From positions 153,697 to 217,696 of the forward strand of contig NW_017803479.1 in NCBI RefSeq assembly GCF_001625305.1: a DNA stretch of 64,000 bases, read 5' to 3'. Position 1 is the stretch's first letter; each line of letters begins with the position of its first letter. Under the pieces are notes generated by a model that was not told the origin of the DNA, ran no database searches, and saw nothing but the letters and a program-made list of their open reading frames with translations. The position numbers and the translations under genes were made by a program. This DNA is from Branchiostoma belcheri. Its lineage: Eukaryota > Chordata > Leptocardii > Amphioxiformes > Branchiostomatidae. Below are positions 1 to 11,502 of this stretch, piece by piece.

Positions 1-1461
1 ACTATTTCCTACAAGATAAATATTGATTCTGGAAAGAACCAGGTTTTACAAAAAATGCAAAACAACATATGGAAAAATACCTGGACTTAGTTAATTTAAC
101 TTTCGCTCTGCAGTAATTTATGAATTAGTGCACACCCTCTCGAAATAGAGAGAGGGCGGTATAAGAAGCTCCAAGTGTATGAACGAATTTGCAAATGCTG
201 TAACAGTTACATGTAAGTGCGTTGAATACGGTGGAAGACGAAATGGATTTTATCTCAAATCGTACTCTCTCTAATTTGCAATGAACGAAATTAACTCTTT
301 GACACAGCCTCCAAATTCTACCCTTAAACTTTCACACATATACAAATGTAAACAAAACTACTAATACTCTAGATCTCCTCTCTTAGTCTTAACATCTGAA
401 AACCCACAAATTAAAGAAAAAGTGGGATATTTTTTCTCTGTCTAAAAAATAAGAAGTCAAACGCAGTAGTTAACGTAAACGTTAGTATTTTGTGTGTTAA
501 ATTAAAAATAAATACCTGTTCTTAATCTTATTGTACCAAATGCTAAACTTCTGTACTTTCAATTTGCCAGATACCAACATAGCTGAAAAGAAAGCTGTCA
601 GAACTAAGATTCTATCTACTACATGTAGTATGTACTGGGGCTGCTGTACTGGGAGAAGTTTTCGTACTTTGCGTGTTGATTTCTTATAAAGGTTTTGTTG
701 TCGCCCCTCCCCCATATTTTGGTCGCCGCCCCCCTCCCCCAATTTTGCCGATTTCGGTTTGGCGATCAAGTTTCTTTCACAAAACTGAGCCAAAGACACT
801 ACAGTGTAGAGACAAACTTGTCAAGAACGCTGGTATAAAACCAAGGGCATAAAATATACTTCGATACTTACTGCAAGTCGTGATGAAAAGCATCAAAATC
901 ACGAGCTGAGGTCCGTGTGCGATCTCTTTCAAACTGCAGTACTATTCTATTCCGCCAGGCGCCTCTGATAAACAGTACATGTACTAGTATTTGCGGGCAA
1001 AGGCTAAATATTTCTTTCCCTTGAAGTGTTCGATGTTTTGGTAAACAGGCTAAGTTTTGTCGTCTCTTAGTATATTTCTAATCTAGGCATCTTGTTTTTT
1101 AGGGCCCTTCTTGTTTTTTCTTCGCCCTCTCGCATTAGATTTAGGGTCTCCAAAGGACGCCATCCATAAAATTTACTTGTTGTGGCCTTACTTTGATGCA
1201 ATGATATGTGATGCTAGCTGTGTATATGTGATGTTCCCACCGAATAAAAGGCATTCGTACAATGATTGAGTCAAATTTTATAATGTAGGAACCTTGTTTT
1301 TTTTGGCCCGCCTTTGTTTTTTTTTTTCGTCCCGCTCGCATTAGATTTGGAGTCTGCAGAGGATGTCATCCATAAATTTACTTGCTGTGGCCTAATTAGC
1401 CTATTATTTTTTATGTTAGTTAGTTAACACTTGATTATAATTTGTTATAATTTGTTATAAT
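1..1461. other. Non-coding, repeat-derived DNA
   Basis: I see no convincing exon here. Two short related blocks (about 1095-1190 and 1310-1396) each read through a T-rich run, 'CGCATTAGATTT', a 'CATCCATAAA' core and 'GTGGCCT', so they are tandem remnants of a transposon end. The same block recurs near 43770-43920 and its end near 56190-56230. The rest is AT-rich sequence with no coding signal. Confidence 0.5.
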
Positions 1462-2369
1462 TACCTTCGCCAAGAAGGTTATGTTTTCAGCAGCGTTTGT
1501 CTGTGTGTGTGTGTTTGTGTGTGTGTGGTTTAGCAAGATAACTCGAGAAGCAGTGGATGGATTGGAATGAAACTTGGTAGGTGGGTAGGACTTTATGAGA
1601 CCTAGAAATGATTAGATTTTGGGCCCCTGGCGGCTTTCCTAGGTACTGCAGCTGAACTTCCGGTTTTGGAGTATCTCATCACGGTTCTAGACATGCTAGG
1701 GTCACGAATTTTGGTTGGTAGATAGCTCTTGGGGTAGGGAAGAAGTGACATGAGTTTGGGTCCCCTAGCGCCTTGTTCTGAACCTGCAGGAGCATTTGTT
1801 GAAAAAAAATTGAAGGGCGATAACTCAAGAACCGGTTGACGTATTGTCGTGATTTTTGGTATGTAGGTAGTTGAAGTGATGCTTGACATAATCAAAGGGC
1901 AATTATGCAAATCAGGACTTAATTTGCATAATTAATGAGGAAATTCTATAAATCTGCTTTGTTCGATAATAGAACAATGAAACACTTGTGGCATCTACTT
2001 GAGAACGAGAAAAACATCTGAGGATATAGATTATGTAAAGGAGGACCTAATTTGCATAATTAATGGCAAATTCTTATATATAGTTGTAACTGCTGCACCC
2101 CGAATTTCATACTTGCCACATTTGGAAATTAAGTGAAGGTGAACAGCAATAAACATAATTTATTCAAATCATGATTTGCATAATTTATGAGGAAGTGCTA
2201 TAATAGCCTTTTTGTTAAGATAGGGCTGTCATTGGGTGAAGAATATGATCAACTGATATAATCCATGCAAATGAGGCTCTTATTTACAAAATCAATTATT
2301 AAAATTGTATAATTTGTCACTCGCAAGGGTTAACATCATTTGGCGAAGGTATGAGATCGTGGAACTCTT
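1462..2369 (+). mobile_element. Non-autonomous element, CCTTCGCCAA family, copy 1
   Basis: The block begins with ACCTTCGCCAAGAAGGTTA and ends with TTGGCGAAGGTATGAGATCG followed by TGGAACTCT. CCTTCGCCAA and TTGGCGAAGG form a short terminal inverted repeat. A second copy in the same orientation lies at 58464-59350 and aligns over its whole length (TG run, 'AACTTCCGGTTTTG', 'TTATGCAAAT', 'GGTGAACA'). Detached inverted ends lie near 29031-29066 and 54682-54722. No transposase is encoded. The superfamily is not clear to me. Confidence 0.7.
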
Positions 2370-2669
2370 GTTTGTTATGGTTACATGTATTCTGCACACG
2401 GATTTATCCGTCTGTGCCACCGGTGCAAAGGTGAAGAATAAAGTTCAAGGTTCAAAGTTCACGCCAACGTCTCCGCGTTTCGTTATTTTTTTTTTACCCG
2501 GCCAAATCGGGAGCATGTTGCCGCTGTGTGGCGTACAGGGCCTCGGGAAGTAGCAGTACACCGTCTGGAGATGGTTCGAGGCCGAGGAAACATGTCGTGG
2601 ATCGGAGCGAGAGACTATGACAATCTTATTAATTAGCAGTTGTCTTACTTTGTTTGAGGTCGAGCACCT

Positions 2670-3015
2670 CGAATTCGAGTGCCACTGCAGATATATGTAG
2701 CTATTATAACTGAACGCCACGCATAGGAATGGACCAATTCTGTATGTAGATCTAGAATGAAGAAATTGTACTGATCGTGTGCAAGAGATGTTGTAGAAAC
2801 CTGGAAACATCTGATAAAGAAATCGTGATAAATGACTATTAGCAGATGTACTAGCTTATTGTGTTTTAGGTATAGCTGTTTGGTGCCACTGCAGATAAGT
2901 AAACATATGTAGTCATTATAAACTTAACGCCATGCATAGAAATGCATCAATACTGCCTGTACAAGAAAGAGATAGAAGAAAGAGATCGTGATCAATGAAT
3001 CGGAATGACTGAACA
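2670..3015 (+). repeat. Imperfect direct duplication (two units)
   Basis: The segment starting TGCCACTGCAGATA near 2681 recurs near 2885, with ATGTAG, ATTATAA, AACGCCA and GCATAG following in the same order in both. The units diverge noticeably, so the duplication is not recent. No coding content is seen. Confidence 0.5.
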
Positions 3016-3502
3016 GACTTAACATTGTTAAAAAAAGCGCGAGAAAAATGCAAATAAAATTGGTAATGGAATATTCCTTGTCATTGTATATTTTCATTAA
3101 TCCTTACGTCTTAGCATGCAGTTAGCAAGATATTTTCTTACCAACTGTCCCGTGTTTTAAAATAGTTTAAAAGTGGCGGGAAAATGCTCGTATCTCCACC
3201 TCATTACATTTCAATCATTGCGTCCCCCCCTGGGACCTCTTAAGATTGTTTTAGTTCTTATTGCTTCCGGGAAACCATTAAGTTTTATGGTCTTTGATGT
3301 GAGATGGGGTTCTTGACTTCCGCCGAAGTTGGTTGTTTTTCCTATTTGTGGTTTTATAAGAAAACATTACACTGTACGAAATGCTATCTTTAAAGTTATT
3401 ATAAAATAAGCACACCTAATGAAAGCACACGTGAAGGTACACCCGAGGAAAGGAAAGGTATTTTCACGCATTACTTAACGTGTGCTGCTTTTATGCAGTG
3501 TT

Positions 3503-4232
3503 ACTCGGTTGGGTCAAGGCTGCCTAGGCTTATGGGAAAGTAGTATTCTATACATATGCCCGTAACTCTCGATAGCTTGGTCGCGCCGTGGCGAAACTTC
3601 ACACAGTTTTAGTTCTACTTGAAACACATTGAATAAAAGTTTTTCTTCACCTGGATTTTGGGTTAAAAATACACATTTTGGCTAAAAAAATAGCCGTTTA
3701 TTTCATAAATCTACGCGCAGGTGGTAATAACACCATCCATCGTTATATTTTACAAGATGAGAGCCAAACCCATACGGGTTATTTCTGTCGGAGACGTTTT
3801 TTTAAATGGGTATTTTGTTTTAGTTTTGGGTCGAAATCACAAGAAACAGCTATTTTGGGCCATATTTGGTTTGAAAAATCGGTAATAAGAAAATATCCAA
3901 ATTTATGCAAAATAGCCTCGGACAAATTTAATAAGAAAGTGATAATACGTAAACATGGATTACTCTACAGATCAATTATGCTGTTTTCAGCTGCGCGTAA
4001 AGCCGTTTAAGTCATACTCCGTGAATAAAATGCGTAACGACGCGGGTTTACAGCGGAAACATACAAATGACCGCCGGTAACCCCGAATTCGAACACGCGT
4101 TCTATTCGAATAACGTCATATCGAACATGGTGGAACATGATTCGGGTTCGAAACATGTCTGTGGCAATCGTGCAGACACACGCCCGAACTCGAACATGAA
4201 TATCAGCCTAGGCCGCCTTAACCCAACCGAGT
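3503..4232. mobile_element. MITE with TACTCGGTTGGG terminal inverted repeats
   Basis: The left end TACTCGGTTGGGTCAAGGC and right end CCTTAACCCAACCGAGTA are inverted repeats; the outer TA could be the TA target duplication of the Tc1/mariner type. The element is about 730 bp without a transposase. A 5' truncated, inverted relative lies at about 29080-29476 and shares the 'TTAACCC', 'GTGTTTCAAGTA', 'GACCAAGCTATC' blocks and the same terminus. Short reading frames inside it are not supported as genes. Confidence 0.65.
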
Positions 4233-4782
4233 ACAGTATTATAGGTGACAATCCTTTTTAGCTAAAGTGAATTTAAGATTTGCCGAACTGTTATGTTTGA
4301 AGTGTTTGCTTGTGAATGTTTGTATGTTTGTGGTGTGTCGTTTGGCTTGTCTTACGTTTTGTCGTTCTTTATTGACAGAACAAGTCAACACTTATCATCT
4401 GTGAAAGTGTTAAAGGGGCATTATGTAACATTTTGCACAAAAATTGACATCTCTTATTTAAAGAAATATCTTTGTAATTGCCATTTAGTTTTCAACAGAT
4501 TTGTGCAATTATTGTGCAACACATTTTTGACATTTCTAGTTGGTGCTAAAACAGCCCACACGAGGCGCACACAGTTTCTGGTGCCACCACAAACGCAACC
4601 AAACATGGCTGACATCCGTGTTTCAAATCTTTAAACAAACACACTTGTAAGGCGTCATATTTTGGCACCTCAACTTCCTGAAAAACACGTATTTACAATC
4701 GAGTATAGGTTACTGAACTTACTTTGTAAAGAAAAGACGTTTTGTATTGCACTTAAGTTACATACTGTAGCTTTAATGTGAA

Positions 4783-4978
4783 ATTTAAAGGGCCGACGTG
4801 CCGCCTGTCCTGGGGAGCAGCTGGCCAGACTGGAACTTTTCCTGTTCTTCTCCACCTGCTTCAGTCCTTCACCTTCAGCACGCCAGAGGGCGCCCCTACT
4901 CCAGCCTGTACAGATAACGGCGTCATTGGTTCGAGTTTGACCCCACATCCGTTCGAGCTCTGTGCGACCTTGCGTTAG
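4783..4978 (+). pseudogene. Last exon of a CYP2-like cytochrome P450, frameshifted
   Basis: Starting near 4790 one frame reads GRRAACPGEQLARLELFLFF, the haem-binding loop (Cys ligand present in ACPGE) and the start of the L helix of microsomal CYP2/CYP1 enzymes. The continuation LLQSFTFSTPEGAPTP and the natural C terminus PHPFELCATLR plus stop lie in another frame. Comparison with the copy at 7084-7282 suggests one missing base at about 4853 (ACC-CTG-CTG there, ACCTGCTT here). Upstream exons are absent and no clear polypyrimidine acceptor precedes it. These enzymes are ER-anchored monooxygenases; this fragment cannot make one. It is the remnant of a P450 gene lying before the one at 6335. Confidence 0.8.
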
Positions 4979-5395
4979 TTTTGGCTGAAGTCGCTTTAAC
5001 AATATGGAAAAGACAATGCCTTTTCTCGACAGTTTTATAATGTATGGAAACATTTGATTTACCACAATTAAAACACTATTCTATAATACAAGCTATGGCA
5101 GGACTACACATGTACATGTCACTCAAAAACTTTTGTCAGTGTCAGTTCACACATTACAATGTATTTGTTTGTATGTGTATGGCATACAATACAGATGCTT
5201 TGATTCCGTCTGTGGAATTATTTACATCTTGTTTGCTGAGTGCGATATACATGTCTGTCGCCTCCAGAATAGATCACAATTGAGGACCAAATCTACCATA
5301 TCGGCTTGTGAAAATGCCAAGAAATGATACGACTCAGTCACCTGATTTTTCTAACGACCTCTTCAGCCCTCATGGCCACAGGTAAGAATTATTAG

Positions 5396-5510
5396 CCTCC
5401 TTTTCAGACGTTCTGGGATCGTATTTTATTATTTGGGGCGGGGATGGTGGGGCTACATTTGATCAGACAAAAAAAAAAAACGACCGATACCGGAACGTCT
5501 GAAAAGGAGT
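5396..5510. repeat. Small foldback element
   Basis: CCTCCTTTTCAGACGTTC on the left is mirrored by GAACGTCTGAAAAGGAG on the right, about 80 bases apart. This gives a hairpin-forming MITE-like unit of about 115 bp. Confidence 0.65.
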
Positions 5511-5696
5511 TAAAAAAATTATAGTCTATTTAGTCTATAACCTTAAATATTGCATTAATCGTGTGCTAACCGGCGAACACTCTACCCATAAAACCATAAT
5601 TGCAATGATGATGAAATGGTTTATTGAGGATAAAAAACATTGGCAGCCTTACATAGGCTGAATTGTGGTTCTTGAACAATTCATTCATGTTAGACT

Positions 5697-6097
5697 TAGG
5701 CCATGTTGATTTGATTATATGGATGACATCCGCGCGCATGAATTTTCGGCCGTTTCCAAAAAAAAAATGTTTTCAAGCATACTGTAAATCGTACAAAACA
5801 GTTGCAAAATGAGCAAAAATATACCATAAGTTACAAAAAAAATTAATAAAAACTATACCAATGTCGTAGAATGCCAAAATCAAACGAAAAAAGACGAAAA
5901 TGTAAAGAAATGAACTTGAAGACTAGATTATTCGCCAAACCATACTCTAAGCCATTTGCTCAACCCTCATGACCACGTAGATTTCATAATGAAAAGAACT
6001 TTTTTTTTTTGCAAAACTTTTTTTATTCGCACGCGCGCATCAGTTTTGGGGCTCCCGGAGGATGTCATCCATATAATCAAATCCACATGGCCTTATT
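5697..6097. mobile_element. MITE, GGCCATGTTGATT family, copy A
   Basis: The ends AGGCCATGTTGATTTGATTA and its mirror near AATCCACATGGCCTTA bracket about 400 bp with an internal A-rich core (CATACTGTAAATCG, GCAAAAATATACC, GTCGTAGAATGCC). Other copies in the window are at 30938-31337, 31541-32806 (interrupted) and 55469-55868. No coding capacity is seen. A TA or TTA target duplication is likely. Confidence 0.75.
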
Positions 6098-6334
6098 GAC
6101 AACATAATACAAAATTCTTATCACATGGATTAAAACAGGAAGGTACGATTTGCAATGATCGTCCGTTCAGTGAAACAGCGATGTACTATTGACTGTACGT
6201 TGAGTTGAGAACTTTGAACATGGAGGTCTATGGTTTGAACAATGAAACTTTGAACCGGAAGGTCGAGACAAGTTTAAATCTGTGCTGCGCAGAACGGATG
6301 CGCATAGATATTCTTGACTGCGTCACTTGAAAAT

Positions 6335-6702
6335 ATGATTTCAGTCGTCGACTGGATAACTGTTTTAATCTCGTGGATTTCGAAGCTCTCTGGGCAGGAT
6401 TTGGAGCTTTTTGCAGTCTTTTTTGCGGTCTTAAGTCTGGCTTATTTCGTATTGAAGCGCGAGTGCAGAAAGCAGCCCCATACCCGGCAGGACGTGTGAA
6501 TGTTCTCGGGCACCTCCTCGCCTTGGGCCGAGCGCCTCACCTCAAGCTGACGGCGTGGAGGCGGCAGTACGGGGACGTCTTCACCGTCAGGATGGGGATG
6601 GCAGACGTGGCGGTCCTGAACGGCTACGCTGCCGTCAAGGACGCGCTCGTGGACACGCGGAAAGGAACGTCACCAACAAGCCTAAGTCTTTTCTGCCTTT
6701 AG
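6335..6702 (+). pseudogene. First exon of a CYP2-like cytochrome P450, frameshifted
   Basis: The ATG at 6335 opens MISVVDWITVLISWISKLSG followed by a hydrophobic stretch ending AVLSLAYFVLKRE, which fits the N-terminal ER membrane anchor of a microsomal P450. The proline-rich hinge is broken: the frame reaches a stop by about 6499, while the conserved continuation VLGHLLALGRAPHLKLTAW, RRQYGDVFTVRMGMADVAVL and NGYAAVKDALVD is in another frame. A single-base shift around 6470-6490 explains this. After DALVD the sequence no longer looks like P450. Exons 2-8 are missing; a MITE and then a last exon follow within 400 bp. The exon is clearly recognisable but non-functional as it stands. Confidence 0.82.
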
Positions 6703-6728
6703 AAGGAGGTACCTATTAGTCAGATTTT

Positions 6729-6996
6729 AGCCTGGTATCCAGTCTGATTCGTGGTCGGGGCCGAAAGAGCTCTGTCCCGCCCGCCTCACATTGGTTTCCC
6801 GGTGTGTATTTCACGAGAGATTGATTAGCCCTCCATTTGGGGGAAACCGAATCCCCAAGCATACTGCCTCTGATTAGCGTAATACTCCTACCGGGACGGC
6901 CTGTTGCACTGGGCGGGAGAAGCTATTAGAGCCCCCGAAGACACAACCTGCCTGAACACCCTAATACCCGAAACCACGTAAGACTGGATACCAGGC
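6729..6996. mobile_element. MITE with AGCCTGGTATCCAGTC inverted termini
   Basis: The left end AGCCTGGTATCCAGTCT and right end AGACTGGATACCAGGCT are near-perfect inverted repeats 268 bp apart. The flanks (AGTCAGATTTT to the left, AGTCAGATATC to the right) look like a target-site duplication of about 8 bp, which suggests an hAT-like non-autonomous element. It sits between the first and last exon remnants of the P450. Confidence 0.75.
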
Positions 6997-7083
6997 TAGT
7001 CAGATATCAGAGATATCATTATTACAACCACAGAAATTATTACAAAATTTCAGTATTACAACTCTGTGACATTCTTTATTTCC

Positions 7084-7282
7084 AGGCCAGCGCGTGTTTC
7101 CAGGGGAGCAGCTGACCAGGATGGAACTTTTCCTGTTCTTCTCGACCCTGCTGCAGTTCTTCACCTTCAGGACGCCAGATGGCGCTCCTCCTCCAAACAC
7201 GCCATTGGTTCCAGTTAGATCCCGCATCCGTGCGATCCCGGATCCCGCATCCGTGCGATCCCGGGTTAGCTTCTACGGCTAG
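7084..7282 (+). pseudogene. Last exon of a CYP2-like P450 lacking the haem cysteine
   Basis: After a good acceptor (TTCTTTATTTCCAG) the exon reads GQRVFPGEQLTRMELFLFF, then STLLQFFTFRTPDGAPPPNT. In functional CYP2 enzymes the position of F in RVFPGE is the invariant cysteine that ligates haem iron; here it is TTT instead of TGT/TGC. The 3' end carries a local duplication of about 22 bp (CCCGCATCCGTGCGATCC twice, near 7220-7265) and loses the usual C-terminal sequence. Together with the first exon at 6335 it looks like the two ends of one gene whose middle was deleted. Confidence 0.82.
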
Positions 7283-9270
7283 ATGTATGTGCGAGAAATG
7301 ACGAGTCTAGTCAACCTCTACTTAACCTCTAGATGAAAGTTTGTGGTAGCAGAAAATGGTGCCTATCTGTATATGTATCAGTATAGCCGGTATAACCGCC
7401 CTTCGGCATAACACACCAGCTTCGCAGGCACGCGGCGCGGCGGCAGCTAGCTATATCACACAGAACGACTTGTTACATTCAATCTTTCCTCATTTAATTG
7501 CAGGAGTTGTTTAATGCGTTTTAGTGATAATGCCCATACAGTGCTTTATGGCAACGAGTTCCAGTCTACGATAGTTCTGGGGAAATACGAGTTTAGGAAT
7601 ACCTATATTATTGTCATTCCTTAATGATACTTACATACAATATGTATAAGGAAAAATCTACATCCACTACATCAACTGTGGACTACATCAAATGATATTC
7701 CTGTCAGGTTGCTTGCGTACCAGTTTCCCAGGTGTCTTAATGATAATTCATTAATAATCGGAAATCTATATTCATCATATGTATTTTATTACGTATGCAA
7801 TGCCCCGACTCGGGGGTATTTTTATCTGCTAAATATTGTCTTCAAAGTATAATATCTTTATAATCTTGATGCATTGACTCGTTTTCTGTACATTACGACA
7901 ACTCGGTAATAAGCGGAGATATGAAAATGTATTCTTGATTGTATCTACCAAATTAATGTGTCTAACAAACTTTTATCGTAATAATTCTTTTAGATATTTG
8001 AAACTGTATTTGTCCAATTGTTTTACCAGTGGAATTGTTTGACCAGCGAAACTGTAAACCTTCCTTCAATGACAAATAAAACCAATCACTACTACTTCTA
8101 CCACTTACCACTTAAACAGACTGATAATTGGCATTTGCTGTATTGGCTTGACTTGTACGAAAGAATTTTCGGCTCCATGATAACTTATCTGGATGATTTT
8201 TGATTGACGATGGATTTTGGATCAGGGAAGCAGATGAAATTCTAGCTTTTCTAGCTACACGCTTAGTAATGGCAATCTTTGGCGAGAGCCCGCTACGTTG
8301 AAACACCGATCGAGTTGGAAAAGCTGTATATCTGTACAAGTCAGCCGAAATAGGGTGTATGATGTCCGTACTACATGTAGGGGGCCTGAGGTGATCTTGG
8401 GACATTAACCCGTCGTAGGTAGCTTGACACAGCCTTTTTCTGTCTCCATTCCCCCGTCTATGTCTCCATACCATTGAAAAATTAAAAAAAAAGGAAACGT
8501 CTTGCTTCTCCTGTTTAGTTTTCCATCTTTTTTGATACCCCAGTTAAAACGGGTCTGGCATAAACTAAAATTTACTCATGACTTATGGTTACAATGGGAG
8601 AAATTTATGATATATTGATGCAACAAAAATAGATTTTTAGTATCATGAAATGTATAATATAGTAAATCTCACCTGTATTAAAGACTTGGTATAGAAGTGC
8701 TGGCAAAGGCCGACAGGCCTTGTTGTCTCCAATGTGCGCCATCTGACGCAGATGGTTTTTCGTTGTGCTCATCCTCGACCAAGTGGTGGAGCTATTCTAT
8801 GGTCACCCATTAGTCACTTTTTGTTACACTGCCCTATCTACACTCAACAACGAAATACCTTTTTGGCAACTTGAAAACACTGATTGGTTTTTCTTACTGA
8901 CTTGGATGATCTTTCTGATGATATTCTGGACATTAACTTTTAGCAGGTTCTTCTTTTCTCTCAACAACGTACAATATTCAAATATTACAACATGTACAGG
9001 CATTTTTGTTGGAATCAAATCGTTTTTTGTAACATCTATTACTGATCAATCCTGTTAGCATTTATATATATCAGTTTCACTTGTTCATCGATTTATTATT
9101 ATATTCAATATCAATATGTTAATCTGTGCTTTGCTTGTCGTATATATTATGTATTGTCTGGTGGCGACATGAATATAAGTGTAACTTGAGTGTGTCACCA
9201 CCGCGTCTTGTCATTATATGTTTCAATAAAAAAAATAACTTAAAGGGCAAAGATAACGGGCGTCACGTGA
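7283..9270. other. Non-coding stretch
   Basis: No exon can be supported. About 7380-7570 is a dispersed repeat (GTATAACCGCCCT, GCTAGCTATATCACAC, TCTACGATAGTTCT) related to 37460-37640 and to parts of 53680-53730 and 63440-63560. A 97-codon frame at 8765-9058 is hydrophobic, but frames on both strands overlap there and nothing in it is recognisable. The AATAAAA at 9226 could end an old transposon or a transcript. Confidence 0.4.
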
Positions 9271-9273
9271 CCC

Positions 9274-9526
9274 AGGAGTTGCGAAGTCCCTACAACTAAA
9301 ACTAATGACTGCAGATCAAACAGAAATATTAAGTTAACCAGACACAAGAGCTAGAGAAACGTAAATGTACCTTGTAACAATTTTTAAATGCTGCATGAGC
9401 AGGAGTTGCGAAGTCCCTACAACTAAAACTAATGACTGCAGATCAAACAGAAATATTAAGATAACCAGACACAAGAGCTAGAGAAACGTAAATGTACCTT
9501 GTAACAATTTTTAAATGCTGCATGTG
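9274..9526. repeat. Near-perfect 127-bp tandem duplication
   Basis: The unit beginning AGGAGTTGCGAAGTCCCTAC at 9274 is repeated at 9401 and runs to TAAATGCTGCATG in both copies. I see one substitution (AAGTTAACC against AAGATAACC), so the duplication is young. It holds no coding content. Confidence 0.9.
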
Positions 9527-9892
9527 GCAACATGTGTGGGATGAGCTTATAAAGGACCAAAACGTAATGGTGAAAGAGTAGCGGGTTGATTTTGGAGCGT
9601 TTATGAATTGAATATCTACTACCTCTTACCTAGACTTATTAGTTGAGAATTATGACTAATTCATATCACATTTCGCGGAATAAGTGTAAATTATTCTATG
9701 TGTTTATGAATTGTTAGAAAGAACTTATAGGAGTCAACCATAGTCTCAACCAAGATATTCGAAGAACAATTGAATGAGATAGGAATGGGTACACAGCAAA
9801 ATTACTGACAATGAACGTCAGTGGTATGGTTGTGTACATGGTATAGTGTTGCCATTTTCGACCTTTTCAAGGAATCAAAATGCAATTCAAAA

Positions 9893-10735
9893 CTAGAAAG
9901 GCCGACATTTGCTTGAGAGCAAATGCAGCAGATGGCTTCACCACATCCCCCATACCGAAAATGGATCTATCCTACGATGGCTGCCAATAGTCTACACCCC
10001 CATGCAGCAATGGAACCTTCCAATGCCGGAAATAGCCAAAAGCCCTATTTTACATAACTTTAAAGTGGTGTATGTCAAAATCGTGAATGACATTCTTTGG
10101 ACATGTGTCCAAGGTATCCCCATACCAAATTTTAGGTCATTCGGATTTAATATTAGGGCACAGGAGCCAAAAATGTACATTTTCGGTCCGAAAATAGCAA
10201 AAAAGCCCTATTTTACACAATTTTGAAGTGGTATATGTCAAAATCGTGAATGGCATTCTTTGGACATGTGTCCAAGGTATCCCCATACCGAATTTCAGGT
10301 CATTCAGATTTAATATTAGGGCACAGGAGCCAAAAATGTACATTTTTGGTCCGAAAATAGCCAAAAAGCCTTATTTTTCCCAATTATAAAGTGGTGTATG
10401 TCAAAAGCTTGAATGACTTTTTGTAGACATATGTCCAAGGTATCCCCATACCAAATTTCAGGTCATTTGGTTTTAGTACCTGGGAACCAGATCTCAAAAT
10501 GTATATTTTTTGCCTGAAAATGGCCAAAAAACCCAAATAAAACAATTTTTCAAAAAAATGAAAAAAACGCGTCGGGGTATTTGCCCACTCTACCTTCATG
10601 CCAAATTTCGTGTTATTTGGCCTGAAAATGGCAGAGATGAATCCATTTAAAGAAATGGCAGGAGGAGAAGGAGGAGAAGGAGAAGAAACATGAGGGAACA
10701 CAATATGTCTTCAACACTTTGTGGTGAAGCCATAA
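9893..10735 (-). mobile_element. Helitron-like non-autonomous element, copy 1
   Basis: Read on the minus strand, the element ends in a hairpin (ATTTGCT, 4-base loop, AGCAAAT), a short spacer and CTAG, followed outside by T. This is the 3' signature of Helitrons. The other end carries TTTGTGGTGAAGCC and a run of GGAGAAGGA triplets. A related copy in the opposite orientation lies at 56321-57041. This copy also has internal tandem units of about 163 bp. Confidence 0.6.
10029..10545. repeat. Internal tandem units of about 163 bp inside the Helitron-like element
   Basis: Units begin at about 10029, 10194, 10357 and 10518 with AATAGC(C/A)AAAAAGCC. They contain AAGTGGT(A/G)TATGTCAAAA, GGACA(T)GTGTCCAAGGTA and CCCCATACC. 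Periods are 161-165 bp. Divergence increases towards the higher coordinates. Confidence 0.75.
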
Positions 10736-11500
10736 TTATTGACTTCAAGCAAATCTTCCAATGCAATCTAGCAATGCAATGCAAATTTTTCTGCTTTCAG
10801 AGCCCTGCGATGGAACGCCTTTAGTATGTGATCAAAAGAAATCAAAAGATACCAAAGGATACGATCTGCCTTTTAATCAACAACAAAAATTGTAGTAATT
10901 GGTCTGCGCTGCAGGCATTAACGTCGTCCATTTATATATATACGGGTGTTGAAAACACTGCGCACACACGCGAAGCTTTAATTTTTTGCTGGCAAATTCA
11001 TCTGCGTTGGTAGAAAACATTCTAAGCAAGATTTTTGTTGCGTTGAAACTACTGTTATCTTTGTTCGACTAACATTAAACACAAAAAATAATGTAATCTT
11101 TGAGACATCAAAGCAGAAAAATGGAAAAAAAGGCACAACTCAACGGAATATTTCTATTGTTGACTTCAGCAATGACATCATTTCTGGCAGGTTGTATGAG
11201 AAAAAACTCTCCTTTACCTGCCCACCCAGGATTATTCCAGGAGAGAGTACATAAAACATAACAAGTGGGATTTGACGTAGTGTTAGGAATGTCCGGCCCA
11301 AAACAACGCGAACTCACCAATAGGTTTCACACAACTTTAATCTCAGCAAGTAACTCCAGACGTAATTGGGTACAAAATATTGTGCTTCCAGCATCTTTCT
11401 TCTTTAGCAGGTTATGTAACATTTGCATTATCATCTGTATTTCCTTTATAGTGAATTCGTTTTTGTTAATTTATCCTCTTATTATATGTGAAAGTGGTAG
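10736..11500. other. Non-coding stretch
   Basis: I see no exon, RNA gene or clear repeat boundary. Short open frames on both strands overlap without recognisable motifs. Confidence 0.4.
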
Positions 11501-11502
11501 TG

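Noticed and set aside
8765-9058. 97-codon hydrophobic frame
   Set aside because: Low complexity, an overlapping frame on the other strand and no signals of a gene.
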